From positions 10,744-74,743 of the forward strand of contig NZ_BAXZ01000013.1 in NCBI RefSeq assembly GCF_000684975.1: a stretch of 64,000 bases of DNA, read 5' to 3'. A program made the position numbers and the translations under genes. Positions within the stretch are counted from its first letter, which is position 1. Each line of letters opens with the position of its first letter. The notes beneath the pieces were generated by a model. That model did no database searches. It saw only the letters and a program-made list of their open reading frames with translations, and had not been told where the DNA came from. Positions 23,975 to 33,254 of this stretch are shown here, piece after piece. Origin of the DNA: Paraburkholderia acidipaludis NBRC 101816. GTDB lineage: Bacteria; Pseudomonadota; Gammaproteobacteria; Burkholderiales; Burkholderiaceae.

Positions 23975-25309
23975 TTACTTCTGATAGCCGGCCTCGCGTA
24001 CCGCCCGGTTGGCGGCCGCGTTTCCGACCTTCAGCGCCGTGGCCACATCCATCTGACCCGCGATAACGCCGGCAATCTGCTGTCCCACGACGGTTCCGAA
24101 CGACTGGAACTCCGGAATGCCTACGTACTGCACGCCGGTATAGGGCACCTTCTGAAGCGTCGAGTCGTTGGGGTCGGCAGTTTCGATCGCCTTCAGGACG
24201 AAATCACCGAACGGCGCGGCCTGTTTGTACTCCGGGCGCGCATACGTGGACTTGCGGGTTCCGGGCGGGACCGATGCCCAGCCTTCGTCCTTCGCTACCA
24301 GTTCGATATATTGCTTCGAGGTCGCCCACTCGGCGAACTTCTTTGCTGCATCCTGGGACCTGGAGGTCTTGGGAATTGCAAACGACCACGCCCACAGCCA
24401 GTGCGAACCCTTCGGCGTAACTGCGACCGGCGCCGCTGCGAAGCCGATCTTGTCCGCGACCTGCGATTGAGCCTTGTTGTACAGCATGCCCGCCGCCACC
24501 GTGGCGTCGATCCACATCGCACACTTGCCCGAGGCCATCAGCGTCAGGTTCTCGTTGAAGCCGTTCGAGCTCGCTCCCGGAGGGCCGTCCTGTTTCAGCA
24601 GATCCGAGTAGAACGTGATGGCCTTGTTCCATTCGGGCGTCGCGAGTTGCGCATTCCACTTCTCATCGAACCAGCGTCCACCGAACGTATTCACCACCGT
24701 GTCGACGTACGCCATGTTCTCGCCCCAGCCCGCCTTGCCGCGCAGGCATATGCCATACACGCCATTGGCCTTGTCAGTCAGCTTGTCGGCGAAGTCCTTG
24801 ATCTGGTCGTAGGTGGGTTGGTCCGGCATCTTCAGCCCCTTCGCCGCAAACAGATCCTTGCGGTAGAAGGTCATCGAGCTCTCGACGTAAAACGGCAACG
24901 CGTACAGCGTGCCGTTGTACGAGAGACCATCGCGCCCCGTCTTCACGACATCGTCAAGGTCGTAGTCGGCCGACAGATTGGTCATTGGCGTCAGCCAGCC
25001 GCGCTTGCCCCACTGCGGCGCCTCGTACGTTCCTATAGCCACCACGTCGAACTGTCCGCTGTTCGTCGTGATGTCCGTGGTTGCGCGCTGCCGCAGCACG
25101 TTCTCTTCGAGGATCACCCAGTTCAGCTTGATATCCGGATTGGCTTTCTCGAAGTTGGCCGAGAGCTTCTTGAGCTCCAGCATGTCGGGGTTATTGAGTG
25201 TAGCGATCGTTACGGTCGCAGCATTTGCGAGCTGCGCCGCACAGAGCGCAACACCGGCGAGGACTGCCTTGCGGGTTGCTCCACGGCATGCCGAAGCTTT
25301 CAGGGTCAT
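23975..25309 (-). CDS. Periplasmic binding protein of polyol ABC transporter, SmoE-like (orphan)
   Basis: 444 residues, family 1 extracellular solute-binding protein resembling sorbitol/mannitol binding proteins. Signal peptide ends near residue 30 ('CAAQLANA'). Mature features are 'TVTIATLNNPDMLELKKL', 'FDVVAIGTYEAPQWGKRGWL', 'YALPFYVESSMTFYRKDLF', 'CLRGKAGWGENMAY' and 'MWIDATVAAG'. ATG 25309 follows AGGAGACAG. It is downstream of the SmoS-like dehydrogenase. No MalF/MalG-type permease or CUT1 ATPase exists in the window, so it is either an orphan or works with a transporter elsewhere. Confidence 0.88.
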   Translation of the reverse strand: MTLKASACRGATRKAVLAGVALCAAQLANAATVTIATLNNPDMLELKKLSANFEKANPDIKLNWVILEENVLRQRATTDITTNSGQFDVVAIGTYEAPQWGKRGWLTPMTNLSADYDLDDVVKTGRDGLSYNGTLYALPFYVESSMTFYRKDLFAAKGLKMPDQPTYDQIKDFADKLTDKANGVYGICLRGKAGWGENMAYVDTVVNTFGGRWFDEKWNAQLATPEWNKAITFYSDLLKQDGPPGASSNGFNENLTLMASGKCAMWIDATVAAGMLYNKAQSQVADKIGFAAAPVAVTPKGSHWLWAWSFAIPKTSRSQDAAKKFAEWATSKQYIELVAKDEGWASVPPGTRKSTYARPEYKQAAPFGDFVLKAIETADPNDSTLQKVPYTGVQYVGIPEFQSFGTVVGQQIAGVIAGQMDVATALKVGNAAANRAVREAGYQK

Positions 25310-25413
25310 GACTGTCTCCTTTGGTTCATTGCTGTCGATAATGGAGTACTGCACTGCATCGCCGTTCCATCCGGCATATCGAAGCCCGAGGAACGGCATA
25401 CCTGGAAAACCGA

Positions 25414-26190
25414 CTAACTCATCCAGTTGCCGCCGTCGACGTTGAGCGTCTGGGCCGTGATGTAATCGGCGTCGGCCGAAGCGAGGAACACCGCAGCACC
25501 GGTCAGCTCATCGGGCCGTCCCATGCGTCCCAGGGGAACCGCCTCGCCGACGAGGCGCTTCTTCTCGCCGATCGGACGGTTTTCGTAGCGCGCAAAGAGT
25601 GCGTCTACGTCCTTCCACATCGGCGTATCGATGACGCCCGGCGCGATGCCGTTGACGTTGATGCGATGCGGCGCCAATGCCAGCGCTGCCGACTGCGTAT
25701 AGCTGATGACCGCCGCCTTGCTCGCGCAATAGTGCGAGACGAGTGCTTCGCCTCGGCGGCCGGCCTGCGAGGCCATATTGATGATCTTGCCACCACCACC
25801 CTGTTCGACCATCTGCTTCGCGACACGCTGCATCAGGAAGAACATGCCCTTCACGTTCACCGCGAAGATCCGGTCGAAAATCTCCCAGGATTCGTCGAGT
25901 AGCGGGCGCATGTCGAACACGGCTGCGTTGTTATAGAGAACATCGATACGGCCGAAGCGTTCGACCGTCGAGTTCACGATGTGCTCGATGCTCTCGCGTT
26001 TGGTCACATCGGCCTGAACAAGCAGGAGACGGCCTTTGTCGCCGTCTGCATAGGTCACATCGAGCTCCGACTGCGGCTTGATGTCGACCACCGCGACGTT
26101 TGCCCCTTCGTCCAGATACCGGCGGACAACCGCCCCACCGATTCCCGTACCTCCACCCGTGACGATGGCTACCTTGTCTTTCAGTTGCAT
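25414..26190 (-). CDS. smoS: Polyol (sorbitol/galactitol) dehydrogenase, SmoS-like SDR
   Basis: 258 residues. Close in pattern to sorbitol dehydrogenase SmoS: 'GKIINMASQAGRRGEALV', 'YCASKAAVISYTQSAAL', 'INVNGIAPGVIDTPMW', 'VDALFARYEN', 'GEKKRLVGEAVPLGRMG' and end 'YITAQTLNVDGGNWMS'. Rossmann motif 'TGGGTGIG'; catalytic YxxxK present. These enzymes oxidise D-glucitol to fructose and galactitol to tagatose with NAD. The adjacent tagatose-phosphate genes favour galactitol or another polyol that yields D-tagatose. It is followed by the SmoE-like gene. Confidence 0.88.
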   Translation of the reverse strand: MQLKDKVAIVTGGGTGIGGAVVRRYLDEGANVAVVDIKPQSELDVTYADGDKGRLLLVQADVTKRESIEHIVNSTVERFGRIDVLYNNAAVFDMRPLLDESWEIFDRIFAVNVKGMFFLMQRVAKQMVEQGGGGKIINMASQAGRRGEALVSHYCASKAAVISYTQSAALALAPHRINVNGIAPGVIDTPMWKDVDALFARYENRPIGEKKRLVGEAVPLGRMGRPDELTGAAVFLASADADYITAQTLNVDGGNWMS

Positions 26191-26419
26191 CTCTCAACTC
26201 CTGGATCTGGAAATTTCCGAATCTGTGCTTGATTGTTGGCATCTATTCAGGATATCTATCTATTCTGCTCTCAGGTTCTCACGATTTCATCGATGGACCG
26301 TCTAGTTTTCCTCCTCCAGCCAGCAATGCGCCAACCGATGCGCCTCAAAAAGGGCTGGGAGGATCTTTCGCTTTGCCAGATCCCCCGCACCTTTCAAACG
26401 TATCTGGACTGGGTCCACC
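26191..26419. other. Gap between smoS-like and gatZ-like genes
   Basis: About 230 bases, both flanking genes leftward. It should hold a promoter for the smoS-smoE unit if this is not read from upstream; AGGAGTTGAGAG precedes the smoS ATG. No hairpin with a T run is evident. Confidence 0.4.
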
Positions 26420-27703
26420 TCAAGCGCGGCAAGCGGCGGCGTAGGTACCAATGACCTCGCGAACCTTGCTCTGGACAAGACTCATCGGCGACGCGTCGAT
26501 GAGGCCCCGCCGAAACTGCCAGTATTGTTCCGGCAAATAGCGGCTGAGCAGGTTCTCCGGGATGCCGGTGTCCGTTAGATTGCGGATCAGCTTCTGCGCC
26601 GCTGAGTCGATCTCCGGGTCCGCCCAGTAATACCGGATGCGGTCGCTATAGCTGTAGGTTCTCAACAGCCGCTTTTGCTGGTCGTCACCGTGGTAGTACT
26701 TCTCCCAGTTTCCAGGTTTGGACAGCATGACTTGCTCAACCACCTCGCGCAGGTTCGACCTTGTTTCTACGGGTACGAGTTCGGTCTCGATATCGGCCAG
26801 CGCGTAAAGCACTTCGCGCAGCGCAAAGGTGACGCCCGGACCGACCTTCAGGATTGCAAACCCGTCCCTCACCAGTGAGGCAAGCGCCTCCGGCTTCTGA
26901 TAATCGGTGGAGTGGGCTTCGAAGACCATGCCGGGCAACTGCTTGAGAACCCCGGAAAGCTCCGTGGCAAGCTCGGGCTTGTAGTCGACCACTTTCGTAT
27001 GGTCGAACTCGACGCCCGGCTGGACCACGAGCGCAATCACGCGTTGCCAGGCAGCGTCGAGCCCGCGGTCACGCCACGCCTGCCGGTGAATCTCGACCGT
27101 ATCCAGCGCCGCACCCGCGTGCGTCACCTCGACGGTGTCCAGTGTTTCCGCCGCGCCACCTGGGACCGGGACTTCGGTGCCGATGATATAGACCGGCTTC
27201 TGGTCTTTTCCTTCGCGGTGGGCGGCCGCTTCTGCGATGGCGCACAGACGCGACGCTCTCTCCGCAACCAGTGCGTCCGGGAGGCGCACCGGATCACCAC
27301 CGCAGCTCATGCTGGTGTCGAGATGGATTTTGGTAAAGCCCGCCGAGACATAGGCATCGATGAGCGCCTCTGCCCGGTGCATGGCCTCCTCCGCCGGCAA
27401 CCCGCGCCACGCATTGGGACCGAGGTGATCGCCTCCGAGAATCAGGCGCGAGCGTGGGAAACCGGCTCGGTCGGCAATGAGGTGAACAAATCGCACAAAA
27501 TCGGCGGGCTTCATCCCCGTGTAGCCGCCGAACTGGTCGACCTGGTTCGAGGTCGACTCGATCAACAGCGGCGTGTCGTCGGCGAGCGCCTGATTCATCG
27601 CAGCAGCCAGTACCCACGGGTGCGCCGAGCAGATCGAATAGATGCCCTTGAGACGCTTCCCTGCGCCCTCGTCCCCGGAGAGCCGTGCTACGACGTTAGC
27701 CAT
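26420..27703 (-). CDS. gatZ: GatZ/KbaZ-family protein, probable D-tagatose-6-phosphate 4-epimerase
   Basis: 427 residues. Matches GatZ/KbaZ: 'GIYSICSAHPWVLAAAMNQAL', 'LLIESTSNQVDQFGGYTGM', 'LILGGDHLGPNAWRGLPAEEAM', 'KIHLDTSMSCGGDP', 'VYIIGTEVPVPGG' and 'KVGPGVTFALREVLYAL'. In enterobacteria GatZ is described as the non-catalytic subunit of tagatose-bisphosphate aldolase. Homologues in Agrobacterium polyol pathways act as tagatose-6-phosphate 4-epimerases. No GatY/KbaY aldolase gene is present here, which favours the epimerase role. It overlaps the kinase gene by 8 bases. Confidence 0.88.
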   Translation of the reverse strand: MANVVARLSGDEGAGKRLKGIYSICSAHPWVLAAAMNQALADDTPLLIESTSNQVDQFGGYTGMKPADFVRFVHLIADRAGFPRSRLILGGDHLGPNAWRGLPAEEAMHRAEALIDAYVSAGFTKIHLDTSMSCGGDPVRLPDALVAERASRLCAIAEAAAHREGKDQKPVYIIGTEVPVPGGAAETLDTVEVTHAGAALDTVEIHRQAWRDRGLDAAWQRVIALVVQPGVEFDHTKVVDYKPELATELSGVLKQLPGMVFEAHSTDYQKPEALASLVRDGFAILKVGPGVTFALREVLYALADIETELVPVETRSNLREVVEQVMLSKPGNWEKYYHGDDQQKRLLRTYSYSDRIRYYWADPEIDSAAQKLIRNLTDTGIPENLLSRYLPEQYWQFRRGLIDASPMSLVQSKVREVIGTYAAACRA

Positions 27704-28682
27704 GAGGTTGCTCCGAGGATTGCGCAATAAAATCGTCGAGTTCGGCAAGCGTGGCCGTCCCCTCCATGGGGCCCCGGAAGGTCACCGCCCGCGCGCCGGC
27801 GGCGCAGGCATAGGTCAGTGCCCGCTCGACGCCGAACCCCTGGGCGCGGCAGGCAATGTAGGTAGCACCGAAACAATCGCCTGCCCCGGTCGGATCGATT
27901 TCCTCCACCGGCAGGGCCGCGAAGTTGAGTTCGGTTGTGCCGTCGTAGTAGCTGCATCCCTCTTTTCCGCGCTTGATCACGACTTCACGCACACCGCGCT
28001 TGAGAATCTCTTCGATTGCACCACGCTCGCTGCTTGCGCTGGAGAGCAACATCACCTCGTGCCCGCTCGGCAGGAAGACGTCCGTGTAATCCAGGATGAA
28101 GTCGAGTGCCTCCCGCATCTCGGGAATGCGGAGCATCTCCTTGCGGATGTTCGGATCGAAGCTCACCGTGCCGCCGTGCCCCTTTACGGCCTCGATGACC
28201 TTCTTCATCGCCTCGATGATACGGAACGAGAACAGCGACGAGCCCATCACGTGAAAATGACTGCATTGCTTGAGCAGATCGTCCCGAATATTTCCGACAG
28301 CGAGGTGCCCGGAAGCACTGTTTGCAATGTTGTAGATGAAGTCGCGATCCCCATCCTCGCGATAGGTCACGAACGCACTGCCCGTGGTTGCGGTCTTGAT
28401 AACCGAGATACCCGAGACGTTGACGCCGTCTGCGCGCAGACGCTCAACGTTGAGCGTACCGAAGTCGTCATCGCCAACGCATCCAATCATCGCGGAGGGA
28501 CTGCCCACCTTCGCGACCTGGTCGATGAAGATCGCGGGCGCTCCACTCGCGTATGGGCCGATGAGCGTGCCAGGTCTGCGGAACGACTGTCCACGCTCGG
28601 TGGCCATGATTTCGACCAGGATTTCGCCCATCGTCAGGATGTAGCCGGCTTTTCCGGCCTTATGCAGTTCAGTGTTAGCCAT
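27696..28682 (-). CDS. PfkB-family sugar kinase, probable tagatose kinase
   Basis: 328 residues of the ribokinase/PfkB family. 'GEILVEIMA' at the N-terminus, 'GCVGDDDFG', 'SFDPNIRKEML', 'FLPSGHEV' and the catalytic/anion-hole motif 'DPTGAGDCFG' (D269). Overlaps the permease gene (8 bases) and gatZ (8 bases), so it is translationally coupled. In context it should make D-tagatose-6-phosphate from tagatose and ATP, supplying GatZ. Fructose or another ketose cannot be excluded. Confidence 0.87.
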   Translation of the reverse strand: MANTELHKAGKAGYILTMGEILVEIMATERGQSFRRPGTLIGPYASGAPAIFIDQVAKVGSPSAMIGCVGDDDFGTLNVERLRADGVNVSGISVIKTATTGSAFVTYREDGDRDFIYNIANSASGHLAVGNIRDDLLKQCSHFHVMGSSLFSFRIIEAMKKVIEAVKGHGGTVSFDPNIRKEMLRIPEMREALDFILDYTDVFLPSGHEVMLLSSASSERGAIEEILKRGVREVVIKRGKEGCSYYDGTTELNFAALPVEEIDPTGAGDCFGATYIACRAQGFGVERALTYACAAGARAVTFRGPMEGTATLAELDDFIAQSSEQPHG

Positions 28683-29679
28683 GGCGCTTCTTCGTTTGAA
28701 CGTCGATGCAAACGGCGACGAGGATAACGACGCCCTTTACGATCAGTTGATAAAAATACGGGACACTCATCAGATTCATGCCGTTGTTGATGACACCGAT
28801 GATGAGGGCACCAATAAGGGTTCCCGCGATCGTCCCGTAACCGCCGTTCAGGCTCGTACCGCCGAGCACGGCGGCGGCAATCGCATCCAGTTCATAGCCG
28901 AGTCCCGCATTGGGTTGCGCTGAATACAGGCGCGACGTCATCAGCACGCCCCCGATGCTCGCCATCAACCCGGAGACCATGAAAATGGCGACCCTCAGCC
29001 GCTTGACGTTGATGCCCGAGTAGAGCGCTGCTTCGCGATTCCCTCCTGCGAGATACGCCTTGCGGCCAAATACCGTTCTGGCCAGGACAAAATGATTGAC
29101 GACCAGCAGGATGCCCAGCACCCAGATCGGAACGGCGACGCCGAGAATAGTCCCATTTCCGAGCGCGGCGAAGCGATCGTCGTCAATCGAGATGGGTACA
29201 CCGCCGGAGGTGATGTAGGCCAGGCCGCGAAACACCCCCATGGTCGCCACCGTGACGATGAACGACGGAATCGTCAGCAGCGCCGTCAGGGTTCCGTTGA
29301 CGAGACCGAGAACCAGGCCAGCGGCCATGGCCAGCACAACGGCCAGTACGGGATGGACGCCGTGCTGCATCGCAAACGCCGCTACCGTTCCGACAAGCGC
29401 CATGACGGCGCCGACCGACAAGTCGATATCGCCCAGCAGCAGGACGTATGTCATGCCAAAACCGAGGATGGCGATGATGGACACCTGCATGACGATGTTC
29501 AGCAAATTGCCAAGCGTCGGGAAATCCGGCGACATGACGGAGAACAGTCCGCAGAGCAGGACAAGGCCACAGACGATTCCGCCGTACTGGCGAAGCCATT
29601 TCGACAGTGTGGTCACGCTTTTCGCGCGGTCAACAGTCTCGCCGGACCCGGAATCGGCGGTGAATTCAGTGGGTTTCAT
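28675..29679 (-). CDS. Ribose-type (CUT2) sugar/polyol ABC permease
   Basis: 334 residues, RbsC family, about ten hydrophobic segments. 'YVLLLGDIDLSVGAVMAL', 'FIVTVATMGVFRGLAYI', 'GGNREAALYSGINV', 'AIAAAVLGGTSLNGGYG' and 'GVINNGMNLMSV'. Overlaps its ATPase gene by ATGA at 29676-29679 and the kinase gene by 8 bases. Confidence 0.93.
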   Translation of the reverse strand: MKPTEFTADSGSGETVDRAKSVTTLSKWLRQYGGIVCGLVLLCGLFSVMSPDFPTLGNLLNIVMQVSIIAILGFGMTYVLLLGDIDLSVGAVMALVGTVAAFAMQHGVHPVLAVVLAMAAGLVLGLVNGTLTALLTIPSFIVTVATMGVFRGLAYITSGGVPISIDDDRFAALGNGTILGVAVPIWVLGILLVVNHFVLARTVFGRKAYLAGGNREAALYSGINVKRLRVAIFMVSGLMASIGGVLMTSRLYSAQPNAGLGYELDAIAAAVLGGTSLNGGYGTIAGTLIGALIIGVINNGMNLMSVPYFYQLIVKGVVILVAVCIDVQTKKRHG

Positions 29680-31262
29680 GCTTGTACCGCTCCTGTTGCA
29701 TACGACATGACGGCTTCCTGCGTCAGACCGGCCGTTTCAAATTCCTTCACGACGCGCTTCTCACGCATCACCACGAGACGATCGCTCATCGCCAGCGCCT
29801 CCGGCAGCTCCGAGGAAACCAGAATGATTGCGGTGCCGGCGCCGGCGAGTTCACGCATCACGCGATAGATCTCGAACTTCGCGCCCACATCGACACCCCG
29901 TGTCGGCTCATCGAGAATCAGAACGCGCGGTTTGAGGGCAAGCCATTTCGAAAAGACAACCTTCTGCTGGTTTCCCCCGCTCAGGTTCCCAACGGCCTGA
30001 TGCGGTCCGGCAGCCCGGATCTTCATGCGGGCAATGGCGTCTCGCGTCTCGCGCTCCTCGAACCGACTGTTAAGGATGCCGAATCGGGATCCCTTTCGCT
30101 CGAAGCTGGCCATCGTGACGTTATGAGCGATCGAGTGCATGAGCACGAGCCCTTCGTGCTTGCGATCCTCGGTCACAAACGCGATGCCCGCGGAAATCGC
30201 GCTTTCCGGCGAACGCAGCCGCAGCGGCTTGCCATTCATGACAATTTGTCCCTGCGGGCGGCCCAACCCGAACAAGGCGCTCATCACATCGGAACGACCG
30301 GCGCCGATCAGCCCGAAAAAGCCGACGATCTCCCCCGGTCTGACGGCAAAGCCGACATCGTGAAACTTGCCCTCAATCGTCAGATTCCTGACCTCCAGCA
30401 GCGCTGGCTGCGCCGTATCGAGGGGCGTGGCACGACGGGGATAGACGTCGCTCATCTCCCTGCCCACCATCAGGTTGATCAGCGCACCAATCGTCGTCTC
30501 GTTCTTGTCGTGGGTGCAGATGTACTCTCCGTCGCGCATTACCGAAATATCGTCGGAAATGCGCATGATTTCGTCCATCCGATGCGAGATGTAGACGACG
30601 GCAGCGCCCCGTGCCTTCAGCTTGCCCACAATGTTGAACAGCACTTCTGCCTCCCGGTCGCTCAGCGACGAGGTAGGCTCGTCCATGATGACGAGTTCGG
30701 CGTTGCGGCTCAGCCCCTTGGCAATTTCGACGAGCTGCCTGCGCGCCATCGACAGGCGTGCGACCGGGGTGTGCACGTCGATGTCGATGCCGAGATCGTC
30801 GAGCAGATCCTGCGCCCGTTGATAGAGCGACCGGAAATCGACAATGCCGAGCCTGCGCGGCTCGTGGCCGGCGAAGATGTTCTCGGCGACGCTCAGATTC
30901 GCTGCGAGGCTAAGCTCCTGATAGATGATGGAGATACCGGCAGCCTGCGCATCGGACGGACAGGAAAAGGTGACGTGCTGACCGCGCAGGAACAACTTTC
31001 CCTTGGTCGGCTCGTGAACGCCCGCAAGAATCTTCATCAATGTCGACTTCCCCGCCCCGTTTTCGCCGAGCAGGGTATGGACCCGACCACGGCGCAGCTT
31101 GAGCGAGACATTCTTGATGGCCTCGACGGGACCGAACGATTTGGCGATCGACTGCAATTCGACCAATGCAGTCTCATCGCCTACGGCAAAACCGGCTCCG
31201 GGATGCAACCGGGGCATGGCGCCCGATGCCTGGGCGCGCAGGCTGTTCGGGCTGGCGCTCAT
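29676..31262 (-). CDS. Ribose-type sugar/polyol ABC ATPase (two NBDs)
   Basis: 528 residues. First domain: Walker A 'GENGAGKST', 'LSMARRQLVEIAKGLS', Walker B 'LVIMDEPTSSLS'. Second domain: 'GFFGLIGAGRSDVM', 'LSGGNQQKVVFSKWL', 'VLILDEPTRGVD'. It carries an N-terminal extension of about 30 residues compared with RbsA; an internal Met at residue 16 is a possible later start. Overlaps the binding-protein gene by ATGA (31259-31262). Energises polyol uptake. Confidence 0.92.
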   Translation of the reverse strand: MSASPNSLRAQASGAMPRLHPGAGFAVGDETALVELQSIAKSFGPVEAIKNVSLKLRRGRVHTLLGENGAGKSTLMKILAGVHEPTKGKLFLRGQHVTFSCPSDAQAAGISIIYQELSLAANLSVAENIFAGHEPRRLGIVDFRSLYQRAQDLLDDLGIDIDVHTPVARLSMARRQLVEIAKGLSRNAELVIMDEPTSSLSDREAEVLFNIVGKLKARGAAVVYISHRMDEIMRISDDISVMRDGEYICTHDKNETTIGALINLMVGREMSDVYPRRATPLDTAQPALLEVRNLTIEGKFHDVGFAVRPGEIVGFFGLIGAGRSDVMSALFGLGRPQGQIVMNGKPLRLRSPESAISAGIAFVTEDRKHEGLVLMHSIAHNVTMASFERKGSRFGILNSRFEERETRDAIARMKIRAAGPHQAVGNLSGGNQQKVVFSKWLALKPRVLILDEPTRGVDVGAKFEIYRVMRELAGAGTAIILVSSELPEALAMSDRLVVMREKRVVKEFETAGLTQEAVMSYATGAVQA

Positions 31263-32161
31263 TTCGAGGCTTCGTGCAGATAGACCCCAGGCGCCACGGG
31301 GATCAGTTTCGGAACCGGTTGCTTCTCCGCAACCCTCACTGCGGTATCGACGGCGATTGCCCCCATTTTTTCGGGGTACTGACGGATGACCCCGACAAAA
31401 TTGGGATTTTTGTCGACAGCGGCACGTGCTTCCGGCATGCCGTCGAAGCCGATCACCTTGACATGGTTACCCGCAGACTTGCCGGCCACTGCTGCAGCCA
31501 TGGCTGCGTCGTCGCCAAATCCAAAGATTCCGTCGAGATCCGGGTGGGCCTGCAACATGTTCTGCGCCGTCGTCAATGCTTCGGCCCGGGTAATGCCCGG
31601 CTGGACCGCGACGACCTCGACGCCGGGGCAAGCACCCAGTGCCTTCTTGAATCCGTTGACGCGATCGATGACCGACTGCACGGTCGGATAGTCGATCACA
31701 CCGACCTTGCCCTTGCCACCGAGAACCTTGCACATCAGCTGTCCGGCCATCTGTCCGCCGGCATAGTTGTCCGTCGCGATATGCGAGGCTACCTCCACGC
31801 CCTCTGCGCCAATATCAACGGTAATAACCGGGATGCCCGCCTTCTCGGCAATCGTGACCGCCGCCTTGACGCCCTTCGAGTCGACTGGCGATAGCACGAT
31901 GACGTTGACCTTGCGTGTGACGAAATCCTGGACGTCGGCAATCTGTTTGCTCAGATCCTGGTTGGCGATCGAAAGATCGAGTTTCGCGTTGTCCTTCTGC
32001 GCTTCCTGCTTCATCGCGTCCGCCAGAGCGACGTAGAACGGATGCTGCTGCGTTAGCAGGGAAGCGCCAATCGTCACCTGCTCTGCGCAGGCAAACGGAG
32101 CGCCGACGAAGCAACCTGCGGTAGCGAAGACCGCCGCAATACGGTTCGGTGTCACCTTCAT
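31259..32161 (-). CDS. Periplasmic sugar/polyol-binding protein (Peripla_BP_4)
   Basis: 300 residues with signal peptide 'IAAVFATAGCFVGAPFACA' (cut after about 26). Mature features are 'GASLLTQQHPFYVALADAM', 'DVQDFVTRKVNVIVLSPVDS', 'IATDNYAGGQMAGQLM' and 'IFGFGDDAAMAAAV'. ATG 32161 has AGAGG at proper spacing; the ATG at 32170 sits on that site. First transport gene of the polyol operon, directly after the DeoR gene. Ligand inferred to be galactitol, altritol or a related polyol. Confidence 0.9.
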   Translation of the reverse strand: MKVTPNRIAAVFATAGCFVGAPFACAEQVTIGASLLTQQHPFYVALADAMKQEAQKDNAKLDLSIANQDLSKQIADVQDFVTRKVNVIVLSPVDSKGVKAAVTIAEKAGIPVITVDIGAEGVEVASHIATDNYAGGQMAGQLMCKVLGGKGKVGVIDYPTVQSVIDRVNGFKKALGACPGVEVVAVQPGITRAEALTTAQNMLQAHPDLDGIFGFGDDAAMAAAVAGKSAGNHVKVIGFDGMPEARAAVDKNPNFVGVIRQYPEKMGAIAVDTAVRVAEKQPVPKLIPVAPGVYLHEASK

Positions 32162-32182
32162 TTGTCTCATCCTCTGTTACGG

Positions 32183-32998
32183 TCAGGTCGTGGACTTGCG
32201 GAACTCAAGAATTCCGCTTTCCCTTCTGTGGAGCTGCAGGCCGTTGCCCGGCATCAGCTCCATCGTTGGTGGATCAATTCCATCATCAATCAGCAGCGTG
32301 TCGATTTCGCTGACTTTGGCGAACACCTCGCCCTCGCGCTCATTCAACTGCGGCTGGTACGCAACGACGATCGTGCGTGTAGCCGCCTGAGCCGCGGCCT
32401 GAAATACCCTTGCCACGCCGGGATCGGCACAAAGCAGGTTGCCGTTCCGGTCGAGGCCCGATGCTTCGAGAAAGCAAAGATCGATGGACCGGCGGGCCAC
32501 CGAAGCTTCCGTGTCAGGACCTGTCATGGCCGATGCTCCCGGCTCCAGTTGGCCGCCGGTCAGTATCAGTTCGCAGTGCAGAAACCGCTGCGCCGTCTGG
32601 GCCATCCCGACATCGTGAACCAGCAACGCGAGGTTCGAGCGATCGGCCAGGAATGGCAGAATCTTGTGAACGATTTCGCCGGTGCCGACCATCAGCGACT
32701 CGTGATCGCCAACAGCCTCGGCGGCAAAACGCGCAATGGCCGTTTCCGATGCCTTGCGGGTTGCACCGTCCGCGACCGGAACGAGGACGTTCTCGCCGGG
32801 CTTCTGCGCGAGATAACGGGCCTTGCCGAAAGACCGCAGAAGGTAGCGCTGCTGCTCCAGGTAGGTCAGGTCAGTACGGATCGTGACGCTCGAGACGTCG
32901 AACGCCTGACTCAACTCCTCGACCGAAACCTCGCCGCGCTTGCGGACCAGTTCGACGATTTGCAGCCGCCGCCTCAGGGAACTCTTGTTTGCCTGCAT
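32183..32998 (-). CDS. DeoR-family transcriptional regulator
   Basis: 271 residues. N-terminal DeoR HTH at about 8-60 ('RRLQIVELVRKRGEVSVEEL', 'FDVSSVTIRTDLTYLEQQ') and a C-terminal DeoRC sensor domain ('ATRKASETAIARFAAEAV', 'VGTGEIVHKILPFL', 'LILTGGQLEPG'). Such proteins repress sugar genes and release DNA on binding a phosphosugar. It heads the leftward polyol operon, 21 bases before the binding-protein gene, so it is probably autoregulated through sites just upstream. Confidence 0.9.
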   Translation of the reverse strand: MQANKSSLRRRLQIVELVRKRGEVSVEELSQAFDVSSVTIRTDLTYLEQQRYLLRSFGKARYLAQKPGENVLVPVADGATRKASETAIARFAAEAVGDHESLMVGTGEIVHKILPFLADRSNLALLVHDVGMAQTAQRFLHCELILTGGQLEPGASAMTGPDTEASVARRSIDLCFLEASGLDRNGNLLCADPGVARVFQAAAQAATRTIVVAYQPQLNEREGEVFAKVSEIDTLLIDDGIDPPTMELMPGNGLQLHRRESGILEFRKSTT

Positions 32999-33016
32999 AT
33001 CTCCAGACTCAAAATG

Positions 33017-33054
33017 ACTCTTTTGTTTCGAAAGAGTTTAGTTTCGATTCGAAA
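33017..33054. promoter_or_regulatory. Paired dyads upstream of deoR-type gene (candidate operators)
   Basis: ACTCTTT-N7-AAAGAGT at 33017-33037 is perfect and contains TTTCGAAA. Beside it, TTTCG-ATT-CGAAA at 33042-33054 is also perfect. Both lie 19-56 bases before the DeoR ATG at 32998, in AT-rich sequence, where a DeoR repressor would normally bind. Confidence 0.5.
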
Positions 33055-33254
33055 GAACGTCAAAGTGAATTTGCTCCTCGAAACATAGGGTTTTTACTTA
33101 TCTTCGTCTTCCCTGCAGTCGAGGGCGGGTGGGAAACGACACCCTTTAAAAGCGCGATGTGTGATCTTCCGGGAGCAACGCCCGAGTCCTCGTCATAAGC
33201 GGCGCGTTGCGGCAATAGTTGCTAGGATTGCTACGAGCGAAAGTCTCTTCGAAA

